Assembly (NCBI GenBank): GCA_038845865.1
Contig: JAWBQJ010000002.1
Span: 186,001-250,000 of the forward strand
Length of the DNA: 64,000 nt
Source: Desulfurococcaceae archaeon
GTDB taxonomy: Archaea; Thermoproteota; Thermoprotei_A; Sulfolobales; Desulfurococcaceae
Direction of reading: 5' to 3'
Shown: positions 45,709 to 53,470 of the stretch, piece after piece
Position numbering within the stretch: the first letter of the stretch is position 1
Layout of the letters: every line of letters begins with the position of its first letter
The notes under the pieces: model-generated
Seen by the model: only the letters and a program-made list of their open reading frames with translations
Told to the model about the DNA's origin: nothing
Database searches by the model: none
Made by a program: the position numbers and the translations under genes

Positions 45709-46446
45709 CTAAGAAGAGTTTACTCCGGAAAGGTCTACTCCAACCCTTCTAGCTAGCTCTATATACCTGCTCATTAGTAGCTTTACGTCTCTTGTCTGCC
45801 TAAAGATCTCCTTATCTAAGTGATTGTTCTGCTCGTCGAGAACCCTTATAGTGTCTCCCGTAATTTCGTCTCCTAGGATGACATTTTCCTGCTCGTCGAA
45901 CCCGAACTCTAATTTAAGGTCGACCAATTTGAGGTTTAGCCCGGTAAGGTATTCCTTTAACTTATCGTTTATTCTTAAAGCAAGCTCCTCGATTTCTGCC
46001 AGTTGCTTATTCGTTAAAAGCCCCGAGTGAACCACATCTTCGCGCAGTATTAGAGGGTCGTGTAACGCATCATCCTTGTAGTGATACTCTACTACCGGAG
46101 GTGTTAACGCCTGCAGTTTTTTAAGTAACGGTAGTCTCTTAAGTTGAGACCCGTAGGCATAGTTTCTTACAATTACTTCCACGGGAACGATCTTCAGTTT
46201 CTTAACATACATAGAGTCGCTTCCATCGTAGCTAGCAAGGTGCGTTTTAATGCCGTGCCTTTCGAGTAGATTCATGAAAAACGCGCTTGTTCTAGCACAA
46301 ACAATGCCCTTGCCCGGCGCATTCATCCTTATGGCCCCGTCTCCAGCTGTCACGGTATCTTCGAATTTCATAAGTAGTAGGTGGGGCTGATCTTTAATTA
46401 AGTAAAGAGTTTTACTTTTGCCCGAATAGTACCTTAGAAGATCCAT
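45709..46446 (-). CDS. purC: SAICAR synthetase
   Basis: Joins aspartate to CAIR. 245 residues with the LYLIKDQPHLLLMKFED start, GAIRMNAPGKG, and the conserved CARTSAFFMNLLE and VPVEVIVRNYAYGS motifs; the later LKLVDLKLEFGFDEQENVIL and GDEIT parts bind the substrate. ATG at 46446 with AAGGTG about seven bases upstream. First gene of the leftward purine cluster, preceded by an AT-rich promoter region. Confidence 0.96.
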   Translation of the reverse strand: MDLLRYYSGKSKTLYLIKDQPHLLLMKFEDTVTAGDGAIRMNAPGKGIVCARTSAFFMNLLERHGIKTHLASYDGSDSMYVKKLKIVPVEVIVRNYAYGSQLKRLPLLKKLQALTPPVVEYHYKDDALHDPLILREDVVHSGLLTNKQLAEIEELALRINDKLKEYLTGLNLKLVDLKLEFGFDEQENVILGDEITGDTIRVLDEQNNHLDKEIFRQTRDVKLLMSRYIELARRVGVDLSGVNSS

Positions 46447-46632
46447 TCATAACACCTTTAAAACATGTTGAAGTATATATTCCTATGTATTTTTAAAGCT
46501 TTATATATATACGCAGTTAAAAGATCGTGATTCGCTATAAGCTAGTATTATTTAAAAATTTAAATAATTGATTAAAAAGTAGATCCGATCAGTTAGATAA
46601 ATTTACCCAAAATAAGTAGTTATGGAAGAGGG
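46447..46632. other. AT-rich upstream region of the purine cluster
   Basis: Strongly AT-rich compared with the flanks, especially 46535-46620. It has two leftward TATA-like elements (complement of 46472-46480 and of 46501-46512). The second would start transcription near 46480, giving a leader of about 35 bases that holds the purC ribosome site. No convincing protein gene. Confidence 0.5.
46501..46512 (-). promoter_or_regulatory. TATA box of the purine cluster
   Basis: The leftward strand reads GTATATATATAA. A start about 26 bases on falls near 46480 and leaves the AAGGTG ribosome site of purC inside the leader. A weaker TATA at 46472-46480 is too close to the ribosome site to be the main one. 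Confidence 0.5.
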
Positions 46633-46644
46633 GGTTTATAAACC
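46633..46644. promoter_or_regulatory. Palindromic TATA element GGTTTATAAACC
   Basis: A perfect 12-base palindrome with a strong TTTATAAA core that could drive transcription both ways. Rightward, the start would fall near 46665, beside a stable hairpin. Leftward it would feed the AT-rich region before purC. The element shares the TTTATAAACCT form with the TATA box at 27175. Confidence 0.45.
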
Positions 46645-46664
46645 TATCGCTCCGCGCTCCCCAA

Positions 46665-46735
46665 GGAACAGGAAACAAACGCACTACTATGGCTAAGGAT
46701 TAGCCCTGGGGGCAGCTTTTCTTTGATTTTGAATT
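46665..46735 (+). ncRNA. Candidate small RNA
   Basis: Downstream of the palindromic TATA box lies a perfect 6-bp hairpin, GGCTAA-GGA-TTAGCC (46691-46705), a small CTG/CAG stem, and then a T-rich run CTTTTCTTTGATTTT, as in a short transcript with a terminator. No box C/D or H/ACA features are complete. A 101-codon frame on the other strand (46644-46949) is judged spurious. Tentative. Confidence 0.3.
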
Positions 46736-46962
46736 TACCTAAATAGTTGTCCATGCTTAAGCGTATCTTACTGGGGGTATATAAATACGCTGTGCAGAGT
46801 ACTTCATGTAATGCTTGATTTGAAACCCCGGTAACACCTGAAACCAACGGTTTAGAACCAGTAGTTATACCCCCTTTCCTTAAAATGTGTTCTAGTTTAG
46901 TAGTACCGCTACTGTCACGGAGAGGGCCTTGCGTGAAAGCGTGGGGCACGCCGCGCCCTTGC
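46736..46962. other. Remaining gap before radical SAM gene
   Basis: No gene assigned. A rightward TATATAAATA at 46777-46786 is a possible further promoter, with only very short frames downstream before the convergent radical SAM gene. Nothing else recognised. Confidence 0.3.
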
Positions 46963-47742
46963 TTAGATCATGAAGTCGGGCACGCCACTGGGATCATAGG
47001 CTATTCTCGGCATTAACCTGTTCTTTCTTAAAAGCTCCTTTACGTGCGGGTACAGTATAACGTACTCTTCATCAATACACTCTACTAAGGATGGATGTAT
47101 TTCTGCGAGTCTTCTCTTAAATGAGCCATATGATTCGCCGGAGCTGAAGCTGAGCATTACGGCAGGATAAAAGTCTTTGCATGGTTTTAACCCGGAGCTG
47201 TAAAGGTTTTCGAGTGCAAGAAACTGGTATTCGTAGTGCTCACTCTTAGCCCCCGTCAAGTACTCAAATTCCTCGGGTGTACAACCCTTGAAGCTAATCC
47301 TTACTATGAGCTTGCTGTATTTTGCTAGTTTTCCTGCATCGTCAGCATTTCTACCAATTAGTAGTCCGTTTGTTTCCAGTATAAAATAGAGTCTCGTGTC
47401 CTCAACTAACTCTAGTAGCCTGTATAAGTGGTCTAGCCCTATTGTCGGCTCACCACCACTGAGCCTTAGGTACCTATACCTGTACCTGTTTGCGATTAAA
47501 ATGAGTTTATTAAATGCAGATTCCGGTGACTGAAACTGGCCTTTCTCGACATAATAGCTGTACCTCCAACTCCAGCAGAACTTGCACCTTAAATTGCACC
47601 CTACAACGTCGCCGGTAGCTACACCACCATACCACTTACCGCCACGAAACCTGTAGTACCGTCTCTCAATGCCAGTACTAGTTCTCCTGGTTACGTGCTT
47701 TTCTACGAGCTCCGTGAGTTTGAAGGGGTCTAAACCAGGCAT
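46963..47742 (-). CDS. Radical SAM protein, unknown substrate
   Basis: A 259-residue radical SAM enzyme. The iron-sulfur motif CNLRCKFC (CxxxCxxC) lies near residue 48, followed by a Gly-rich SAM motif RLSGGEPTIG and ILETNGLLIG, which are typical of the superfamily. There is no C-terminal auxiliary-cluster Cys group. The nearby residues WSWRYSYY are unusual. It may act on RNA, protein or a small molecule; none can be chosen from sequence. A leftward gene of its own, 54 bases from the next gene. Confidence 0.82.
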   Translation of the reverse strand: MPGLDPFKLTELVEKHVTRRTSTGIERRYYRFRGGKWYGGVATGDVVGCNLRCKFCWSWRYSYYVEKGQFQSPESAFNKLILIANRYRYRYLRLSGGEPTIGLDHLYRLLELVEDTRLYFILETNGLLIGRNADDAGKLAKYSKLIVRISFKGCTPEEFEYLTGAKSEHYEYQFLALENLYSSGLKPCKDFYPAVMLSFSSGESYGSFKRRLAEIHPSLVECIDEEYVILYPHVKELLRKNRLMPRIAYDPSGVPDFMI

Positions 47743-47796
47743 GCCTTACTCCACTACACTATGTTATGTAAAGCACGCTATAATAGTTAGTACCCG

Positions 47797-48699
47797 CTAC
47801 CGATCGGAACAGGGTTTATACAGCCTTCCCGTTAAGAGTTTCGAGTACGATAACAGCTTCTCGAGCTGGTCAGCGTAATACTGCGCATCCTTTACTAGTA
47901 TCTTCTCCAGCTTACTTCTCCTACCGAGTACTAGTCTCCCATAAATGTACACTAGTGATTGCAACACACCGTTGAACACCCCATAGCTCCTGGTAGAGTA
48001 CGAGTAGGGGCAGTGCCTCGTGCAAACATTACATCTTAATGAAAACTTTATACAAGTGCTTTTCGCGGGACTCGCAGTCTTCACGTTGAGAAACTCCGCA
48101 TAATGCCTATCTACTGGCGCGTGTTCAGTTAACCCATACGCGTGCAGTAGATAGGCCTTTGCCAATTTTACACCGAATCCGCGTAGGCTCATTAACCCGA
48201 TAGCTTCACGTAAAGGCTCATCACCTCTTCCAAGTACGTAGTCTACCTGGTGCTTCACGTTGTTAAATTCCCGTGCAATGTACGACGTTGACTTAATAGC
48301 GCCTCTGCTTATTAAGCCCCTCACCCACTGTACTGTGTTAATGTAGTAGTCGGTGTTCCTAGACAGGTATACTGAGTAGGCTACGTACTTCTTGTAGCTT
48401 GGCTCGTGCATTAGCGTAATGCTACTTGCCACGCACTTATCGAGTCCGAGTAGCTTGCAAAGCTCCATGAATAGGGCATGCCTATCAAGTCCGAGTAGCC
48501 GTTCCACTAAACTGTGCTTCGAGGAGTTAATCGTACACTCCGTTTCAAGGATACCTTCCCTGAACACGCATTGGAGGCCCGCCGCGGAGCCCACTACGTA
48601 CTTGAACTTAAATCCATAACTCGTCTCTTCCACATCTATTACTGGTAGCAGATAAGAGTATAGTAGCGTCAAACCATAGTGTATGCCTTTAATCTTCAA
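47797..48699 (-). CDS. HhH-GPD DNA glycosylase with Fe-S loop
   Basis: An endonuclease III-superfamily base-excision enzyme of about 300 residues. The helix-hairpin-helix LMSLRGFGVKLAKAYLL holds a Lys at the position of the endo III catalytic Lys, and PVDRHYAEFL supplies the catalytic Asp. The iron-sulfur loop is CIKFSLRCNVCTRHC, spacing 6-2-3, where endo III and MutY have 6-2-5. The long N-terminal domain (about 120 residues) is unlike endo III and more like AlkA/OGG types. Start is uncertain among 48726 (TTG), 48708 (GTG) and 48699 (TTG, GGTG six bases before). It overlaps the upstream peptidase gene. Damage specificity unknown. Confidence 0.82.
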   Translation of the reverse strand: MKIKGIHYGLTLLYSYLLPVIDVEETSYGFKFKYVVGSAAGLQCVFREGILETECTINSSKHSLVERLLGLDRHALFMELCKLLGLDKCVASSITLMHEPSYKKYVAYSVYLSRNTDYYINTVQWVRGLISRGAIKSTSYIAREFNNVKHQVDYVLGRGDEPLREAIGLMSLRGFGVKLAKAYLLHAYGLTEHAPVDRHYAEFLNVKTASPAKSTCIKFSLRCNVCTRHCPYSYSTRSYGVFNGVLQSLVYIYGRLVLGRRSKLEKILVKDAQYYADQLEKLLSYSKLLTGRLYKPCSDR

Positions 48700-49309
48700 A
48701 TGCGACACCGGTAGAGGCCTCGACAATGCACTTCACGGTGTCGGCGATTTCCTCAAGTGGGGTGCCGAACTCCGACTCGCGTCTAAGCATGTTAACGGTT
48801 GAGGGGGGTATGTGTACGAATCCTGCTGGCACGCGGCGTTCCAGCCCGTACCTCATAATCATGTACGCCGCAACATTGCATAAATACAAGCCAGTGCTTA
48901 AACTAGGCTTAATCGGGTATCCTCGTTGCGACTTACACTTTTTCACGACTGCTTCGACCGGTAGAGTTGTGTAAACTACTGGGGGGCCCCGAGGATCTAT
49001 TTTTTCCAGCTCTGCTTTAACCCCATTTACGTCCGGTTGAGTGAAGTATACGTAGTTCACGGCCACGAGCTCCACTTCGAGCATTCTAGCGAGAGGCGCC
49101 AACCCTAACCCCAATACAAAGTCTGGCTTAAGCTCTTCCAGTACCTTTTGGAGAGTAGACCTAGCTGAGTTGAAAGACGCCGGTAACACAAGCGACTTAA
49201 CCCTGTACACGGATATTTCCGAACCATCTAGCAGTTTCGCTACCTCACCACTCGGGTTAAACCAGTACTTGCCATAATAGCTGTAACCGGTGATCAGGGC
49301 CGTCTTCAC
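48689..49309 (-). CDS. Pyroglutamyl-peptidase-like protein (peptidase C15)
   Basis: A C15 family cysteine peptidase homologue that removes N-terminal pyroglutamate in studied members. The Glu (in VELVAVNY), the Cys in GLYLCNVAAYMIM and the His in GFVHIPP sit in family positions, and KTALITGYSYYGKYWFNPS is the expected start with FNPS. About 206 residues. GTG at 49309 has GGTG six bases before it; an upstream TTG at 49321 is possible. It overlaps the glycosylase gene, implying coupled translation of two unrelated activities. Confidence 0.85.
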   Translation of the reverse strand: MKTALITGYSYYGKYWFNPSGEVAKLLDGSEISVYRVKSLVLPASFNSARSTLQKVLEELKPDFVLGLGLAPLARMLEVELVAVNYVYFTQPDVNGVKAELEKIDPRGPPVVYTTLPVEAVVKKCKSQRGYPIKPSLSTGLYLCNVAAYMIMRYGLERRVPAGFVHIPPSTVNMLRRESEFGTPLEEIADTVKCIVEASTGVAFED

Positions 49310-49321
49310 CCCCAACACCAA

Positions 49322-49533
49322 GTATTGCTAAAATGTAGCGAGGGTATTTACCCCGTTCATAGGTGTTTTCATCGAGAGTAATTAACCGCAAGCTACTTAA
49401 CGGTACTATTCGTCGTTAAAGGGTTAATGTTGAAATGCCGGAGCGCCTTCTAATGTACTCGACATGTAGCCGGGAATGTGCTTTGTTCTCCAAGCCTAGC
49501 TCCACTCCCACCAAGAAAACTAACTAAGTATGA
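49322..49533. other. Intergenic region before aldolase remnant
   Basis: No gene seen. May hold decayed sequence of the aldolase fragment further right, but no in-frame homology is visible before 49534. Confidence 0.3.
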
Positions 49534-49938
49534 AGGGACCAAGCGCTGATCCCCCGCCCCTTTGAGAATGCACCCCGCTTACGGGGCGGTCGGAGTAATT
49601 GCCCACCGAGAGTGGTAGTGCTCCCTCGAGGGCGAGCCTACGAGAACCTGGAGGAAATTGTTTCTTTTGAAGGCATTACGGGCGTGTTTGTGGGACCTTC
49701 AGATCTTTCCGCCTCGCTCGGTATGTACGGCAAAATTGAGAGCGAGGAGTTCATCGACACGCTGGCTGATATTGCAAGACGCGCGAAGACGTACAGGAAG
49801 CTAACCGGGTTAATGGCACACACGCTCAGCATTGCCCGTAAAGCCGTGGAATTGGGCTACAACTTCATATCGCTAGCACATGATACGAAGTTCTTAATGG
49901 AGGGTGCTAAAATGTTTTTAAGTGAGTTCAAGAAGTAG
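49534..49938 (+). pseudogene. Remnant of HpcH/HpaI-family aldolase (C-terminal half)
   Basis: The frame 49612-49938 (108 codons) encodes only the C-terminal half of a 2-keto-3-deoxy-acid aldolase, which is normally about 250 residues. ENLEEIVSFEGITGVFVGPSDLSASLGMYG is the clear family stretch, given here as ENLEEIVSFEGITGVFVGPS. The N-terminal half, including the catalytic His/Arg region, is missing; the frame stays open back to 49534 but that part is not recognisable. The acidic metal ligand in the IEx motif before ENLEEI is replaced (LPRGRAYEN). The fragment starts near a GTG (49612) and could be translated, but activity is unlikely. Confidence 0.7.
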
Positions 49939-50085
49939 TTTTCCCTAACGTGATCTGGTAAACGCGTTCACCGTGTCTCGTGGAGGGCTTGGCAACTACT
50001 CCGAGGAGCTTAAAGCTACCGGGCTCGCTACGGTAAGGAGGTTGGGGGGTATAAGGGGGAGGATAAAAATGGTACTGGTTTTTCA

Positions 50086-51453
50086 TCATGATGTTTTTAC
50101 TTCAGCAGCCTCTTTAAGCGCTACTCTAACCAGGTAGAAGAGTACTGGTATTATTAGTAATACAACGGCACCGGCTATGCCGTATGCGACTACTCTTAGT
50201 ACTTCGATGGCGCCCGGTATTTGCGATAGTATTGTCGTTAGCCCTACGTAGACTATTATGAAGACGAACACGGCTCCGAGTAGCGGTAAGAACCTGGCGA
50301 ATAGTGGCGATGTCTCCTTTAACAAGCTAACAACGGTATCGACTACTATGACGCCGAGTGCGATTATAACAGCACCGATTATGAAAGAATACACGTAGTT
50401 ACCCGGCAACACTACAACGTTCAGCGCTATGGTTATGAACACTGCTACCAGGCCTATTGCTACCAGGTTTTCTACGAGGTCTCCGAGAACAGCGTACTTT
50501 TCTTTAACTACCGCCTTAAACACCTTACCAATGTACTTGGATAGTATTAAAACCAGAGGTAGACCTAGTATCAGGATTACGAGGGCCCCGAAGATCCTCG
50601 GCAAGTAGAAAGTTACTGCTCCGAGAATCTCTGCCGCGATTCCCGTAACGGCGATCATCCCAAGACCCACAGTTATTGCTATAACCACGATGAGGGCCTT
50701 TACTAATCCGGCTATTAGGCCTGGGGCATCTAAGCCCGTAGCCTTTATTGCTGCGCCAATATCCGTCGCCTCAAGCGGCTTTGCAAGTCTTTCAATGACT
50801 ACCTTAACCATTCTGCTAACTAGGTCTCCTACGATGTAGCCGACTATTATTACTACGCCGGCTGTGAATGCTGATGGAAGCACGGCTGTGAGGCCGGCTA
50901 ATAGTTCTGACGCACCGAACATTACCGCTACCGCTAAGCCTAGCACAAATAAGACAAATAGTATGGTTAGCACAGTCTGCAATGTTGTAACGAAGCCTTC
51001 CTTTTCCCTTTCACCGATTGCCAATCCTATTAACCTGGCTAGATACTCCCCGGCGAGCGTCGCCAGTGGTATGCCCACTATTAATATAACTACTCCTCCT
51101 AGGATGCCTATTACTAGGTTGATAAATGAAGTTATGATATTTACTGCGGGGCCGAGGAAACCTAACATGTTAATTGCCAGTAATATTGAAAGGGCCACGA
51201 TGATAGCCATCACAACCGCTCCCAGCACGTCGCCGATGCTTATACCGTACTCCTCGAACTTCTGCCCCACAACAGTTTTTCTTAGGAACCTCCATACCGC
51301 TCTGTCGAATAAAAGCCTAATACCACTTCTCACTGCGCTACCGATTAAATAGCCGATTAGGATCACTATTAGTGCGAGTATTACTGCGGGTATTGCGGCG
51401 ATGATCTTCAATGCTACGTCCGTTAACGCCTGGACAAGCTGCTCGATGATCAT
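50086..51453 (-). CDS. Conserved TM-helix repeat (mechanosensitive-channel-related) membrane protein
   Basis: A 455-residue protein with about eleven membrane helices. Repeats of the type IVILIGYLIGSAVRSGIRLLFDRAVWRFLR and IIVGYIVGDLVSRMVKVVIERLAKP match the conserved TM_helix (PF05552) family; related MscS-like proteins carry the same helix before the channel domain. At least four copies of the pattern helix-GYLIG/GxxLA-amphipathic helix are seen in tandem. There is no MscS beta domain, so channel function is a guess. Single gene, leftward. Confidence 0.8.
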   Translation of the reverse strand: MIIEQLVQALTDVALKIIAAIPAVILALIVILIGYLIGSAVRSGIRLLFDRAVWRFLRKTVVGQKFEEYGISIGDVLGAVVMAIIVALSILLAINMLGFLGPAVNIITSFINLVIGILGGVVILIVGIPLATLAGEYLARLIGLAIGEREKEGFVTTLQTVLTILFVLFVLGLAVAVMFGASELLAGLTAVLPSAFTAGVVIIVGYIVGDLVSRMVKVVIERLAKPLEATDIGAAIKATGLDAPGLIAGLVKALIVVIAITVGLGMIAVTGIAAEILGAVTFYLPRIFGALVILILGLPLVLILSKYIGKVFKAVVKEKYAVLGDLVENLVAIGLVAVFITIALNVVVLPGNYVYSFIIGAVIIALGVIVVDTVVSLLKETSPLFARFLPLLGAVFVFIIVYVGLTTILSQIPGAIEVLRVVAYGIAGAVVLLIIPVLFYLVRVALKEAAEVKTS

Positions 51454-51566
51454 GAGTTATACCCATTTCTATATCCCCATGAAGGGAAAATAAACTTTTT
51501 CACCGAACATATAACATCCTTATCTATTAGGCTAAGTTATTTACTTATAAATTATTCTTACTTACG
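51454..51566. other. AT-rich gap with divergent TATA-like elements
   Basis: An AT-rich stretch with a rightward CTTATAAAT at 51544-51552 that could drive the candidate RNA next to it, and a leftward TTTATAAG over the same bases that could serve the membrane-protein gene. No protein gene. Confidence 0.4.
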
Positions 51567-51770
51567 CGGGAGGTCGTAGAGCCGTTTCCTCTTATGGCGT
51601 TTTTAGGGAGTTTTTGTTCTTGTAGGCTGCGTAGAGATGCTAGGCGGTGATGAGGACCCAGTACATCCAGGCTTAACCGTCGTCCATGCAACCCGCAAAG
51701 GTGCCGGGATCTCCGCGGGCGAGGTGCGAGTTCCCGAGCGTGAAAACCGTGAACAGGTGAGATTAGTCAA
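51567..51770 (+). ncRNA. Candidate structured RNA
   Basis: A GC-rich island after a TATA box (about 24 bases before). Paired elements include GCC/GGC around 51581-51598, and CCCGC at 51692-51696 with GCGGG at 51714-51718. A box C-like GTGATGA occurs at 51647-51653, but no matching D box (CTGA) follows, so it is not a C/D guide RNA. No family is recognised and the ends are uncertain. It converges on the flavoprotein gene. Confidence 0.3.
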
Positions 51771-51799
51771 TGTGTAAAAGTTCTGAGCTTATTTTCCCG

Positions 51800-53461
51800 T
51801 TAGATCAGTTTGAGAGATCTTAGTAAAGCCCTTTCCCCCCTATAATCTGGTAGGATTATGGGTGATTTGCGCTCTCTCGGTACGTTCAGCGCCTTCAACT
51901 CCTCCACGAATTTTTCTAAGTGCTTGAATGAGAGCCTGGGCTTAACTGCCTGCTCTTTCACGATTTTGGCTGCTGTAACGCCCGCTCTTCTGCCAAACAC
52001 TAGTATGTCTGCAAGCGAGTTACCTACAAGCCTGTTCCTCCCATGAACACCGCCCGTAACTTCCCCGGCTGCCAGTAATCTCGGCACAGGCGTTCCATCG
52101 GGCCTTAAGGCCCGTGTAGCGGGGTCTATCTCGATACCTCCGTTTTGGTAATGGAGCGTCGGATACGTGAGTATGGGTTCCTGCGTTATGTCAATGCCGT
52201 GTCTGGCGAACATCCTGTAGAGTGCGGGCAACGCCTTCTTAATGGTGCCGGGTCCTCTAAGCTCTTCAATCATTGGCGTATCTAGCCAGACTCCGTATGC
52301 CCCGGTTGGCGTTGTTATGCCCCTACCCTCAGCGCACTCTTTGATGATAGCTGATGCAACTGCATCTCTCGTTTCAAGCTGATAAACAAATAGCTCTCCG
52401 TGTACATTGACTAACTGTGCACCCAGACTCCTCGTTTTTTCCGGTATGAGCTCGCCTCTAATCGCTTCAGGAAATGCCACGCCTGTAGGGTGGTATTGGA
52501 AGGTGTCCAAGTGCACGACCTTTGCTCCGACCCTATAAGCCATGACAACTCCATCCATCGTAGCGCCATAATGATTTGAGGTGGGAAATCCAGCTATGTG
52601 TACCCTACCCGCACCCCCGGTAGCTAGGATCGTTGCCTTAGACCTGACAACGTAGTATTCTTCCGTTTCCATGTTCCACAATACGGCGCCCGAGACGCCT
52701 CCATCCTCAGGGTCTACTAGGAGCTCTACAGCGGGCGTGTACTCGAGGACCTCGACACCGTAACTTAGTACTTCATCTTTTAGAACCCTCATGAACTCTA
52801 AGCCTGTGTAGTCTCGGGCACAGTGCAACCTTCTCCTACAAGCGCCACCACCACTGTACTCTACAAAGTCCCCCTCCGTGTTCTTATCAAACATTACTCC
52901 CAGGTCTTCAAGCCACTTTATTATATATGGGGCCTCAGTCACGAGGACCTCAACCAGCTCCGGCTTGTTAGCGTAAAGCCCTCCTCCTATGGTATCTATG
53001 AAGTGCAATACCGGGCTGTCCTCGGGCCTGTCAGCGGCTTGAATACCTGACTGTGCTTTGCACGTATTCGAATCCCCAAACCTGAGTTTAGTTGCCAAGA
53101 GGATGGCGTCAGGGCTCACACCACTGTAAATAGCCCAGAGCACCGCAGCGGCTCCTGCACCGCCGCCACCTATTACCAGGACATCTACGTCGTAGTCTAT
53201 CTTGCTTAAGTCTATTTCGTTAGGCTCGATGAGAGGCCATGCTTCTAAGAGGTCTGCAACCTCGTTATACACGGTAGCGCCTTTAGAGGCCCCGACCCTT
53301 AATTGCCTCCTCGTACCTGGCTTATAGTCTGGGTGCCATTCCTTTAGTAGTTTTTCACGCTCTTCAGGTGTTAACCTCCTGTACTGCTTCTTGAGCCTCT
53401 CCGGTCTCGTTTCCTCGACGTACTTGATCAGCTCCCTGATCCCGGGAGGGTAACCTGTCAT
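51800..53461 (-). CDS. tfrA: Fumarate reductase/succinate dehydrogenase flavoprotein (TfrA type)
   Basis: FAD-binding catalytic subunit that interconverts fumarate and succinate. 553 residues: FAD-binding VLVIGGGGAGAAAV near residue 51, substrate motifs HPTGVAFPEA, GGIEIDPATR and GRNRLVGNSLADILVFGRRAG, quoted in parts. Where covalent SDH/FRD flavoproteins have SHT with FAD bound to His, this one has SNT (DSNTCKAQSG), so FAD is probably non-covalent, as in thiol:fumarate reductase TfrA. It is the last gene of the array; the Fe-S subunit is 9 bases upstream. Direction of reaction is inferred as fumarate reduction. Confidence 0.9.
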   Translation of the reverse strand: MTGYPPGIRELIKYVEETRPERLKKQYRRLTPEEREKLLKEWHPDYKPGTRRQLRVGASKGATVYNEVADLLEAWPLIEPNEIDLSKIDYDVDVLVIGGGGAGAAAVLWAIYSGVSPDAILLATKLRFGDSNTCKAQSGIQAADRPEDSPVLHFIDTIGGGLYANKPELVEVLVTEAPYIIKWLEDLGVMFDKNTEGDFVEYSGGGACRRRLHCARDYTGLEFMRVLKDEVLSYGVEVLEYTPAVELLVDPEDGGVSGAVLWNMETEEYYVVRSKATILATGGAGRVHIAGFPTSNHYGATMDGVVMAYRVGAKVVHLDTFQYHPTGVAFPEAIRGELIPEKTRSLGAQLVNVHGELFVYQLETRDAVASAIIKECAEGRGITTPTGAYGVWLDTPMIEELRGPGTIKKALPALYRMFARHGIDITQEPILTYPTLHYQNGGIEIDPATRALRPDGTPVPRLLAAGEVTGGVHGRNRLVGNSLADILVFGRRAGVTAAKIVKEQAVKPRLSFKHLEKFVEELKALNVPRERKSPIILPDYRGERALLRSLKLI

Positions 53462-53470
53462 TGTCTCACC

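Noticed and set aside
32061-46446. Search for CRISPR or transposon elements within the cluster gaps
   Set aside because: No direct repeats with spacers, transposase genes or terminal inverted repeats were found here or elsewhere in the window.
46644-46949. Leftward 101-codon frame upstream of the purine cluster
   Set aside because: No recognisable features, no clear ribosome site, and its span covers the TATA and hairpin candidates on the other strand.
51647-51653. Box C-like GTGATGA suggesting a C/D guide RNA
   Set aside because: No D box (CTGA) within the usual distance and no C'/D' pair.
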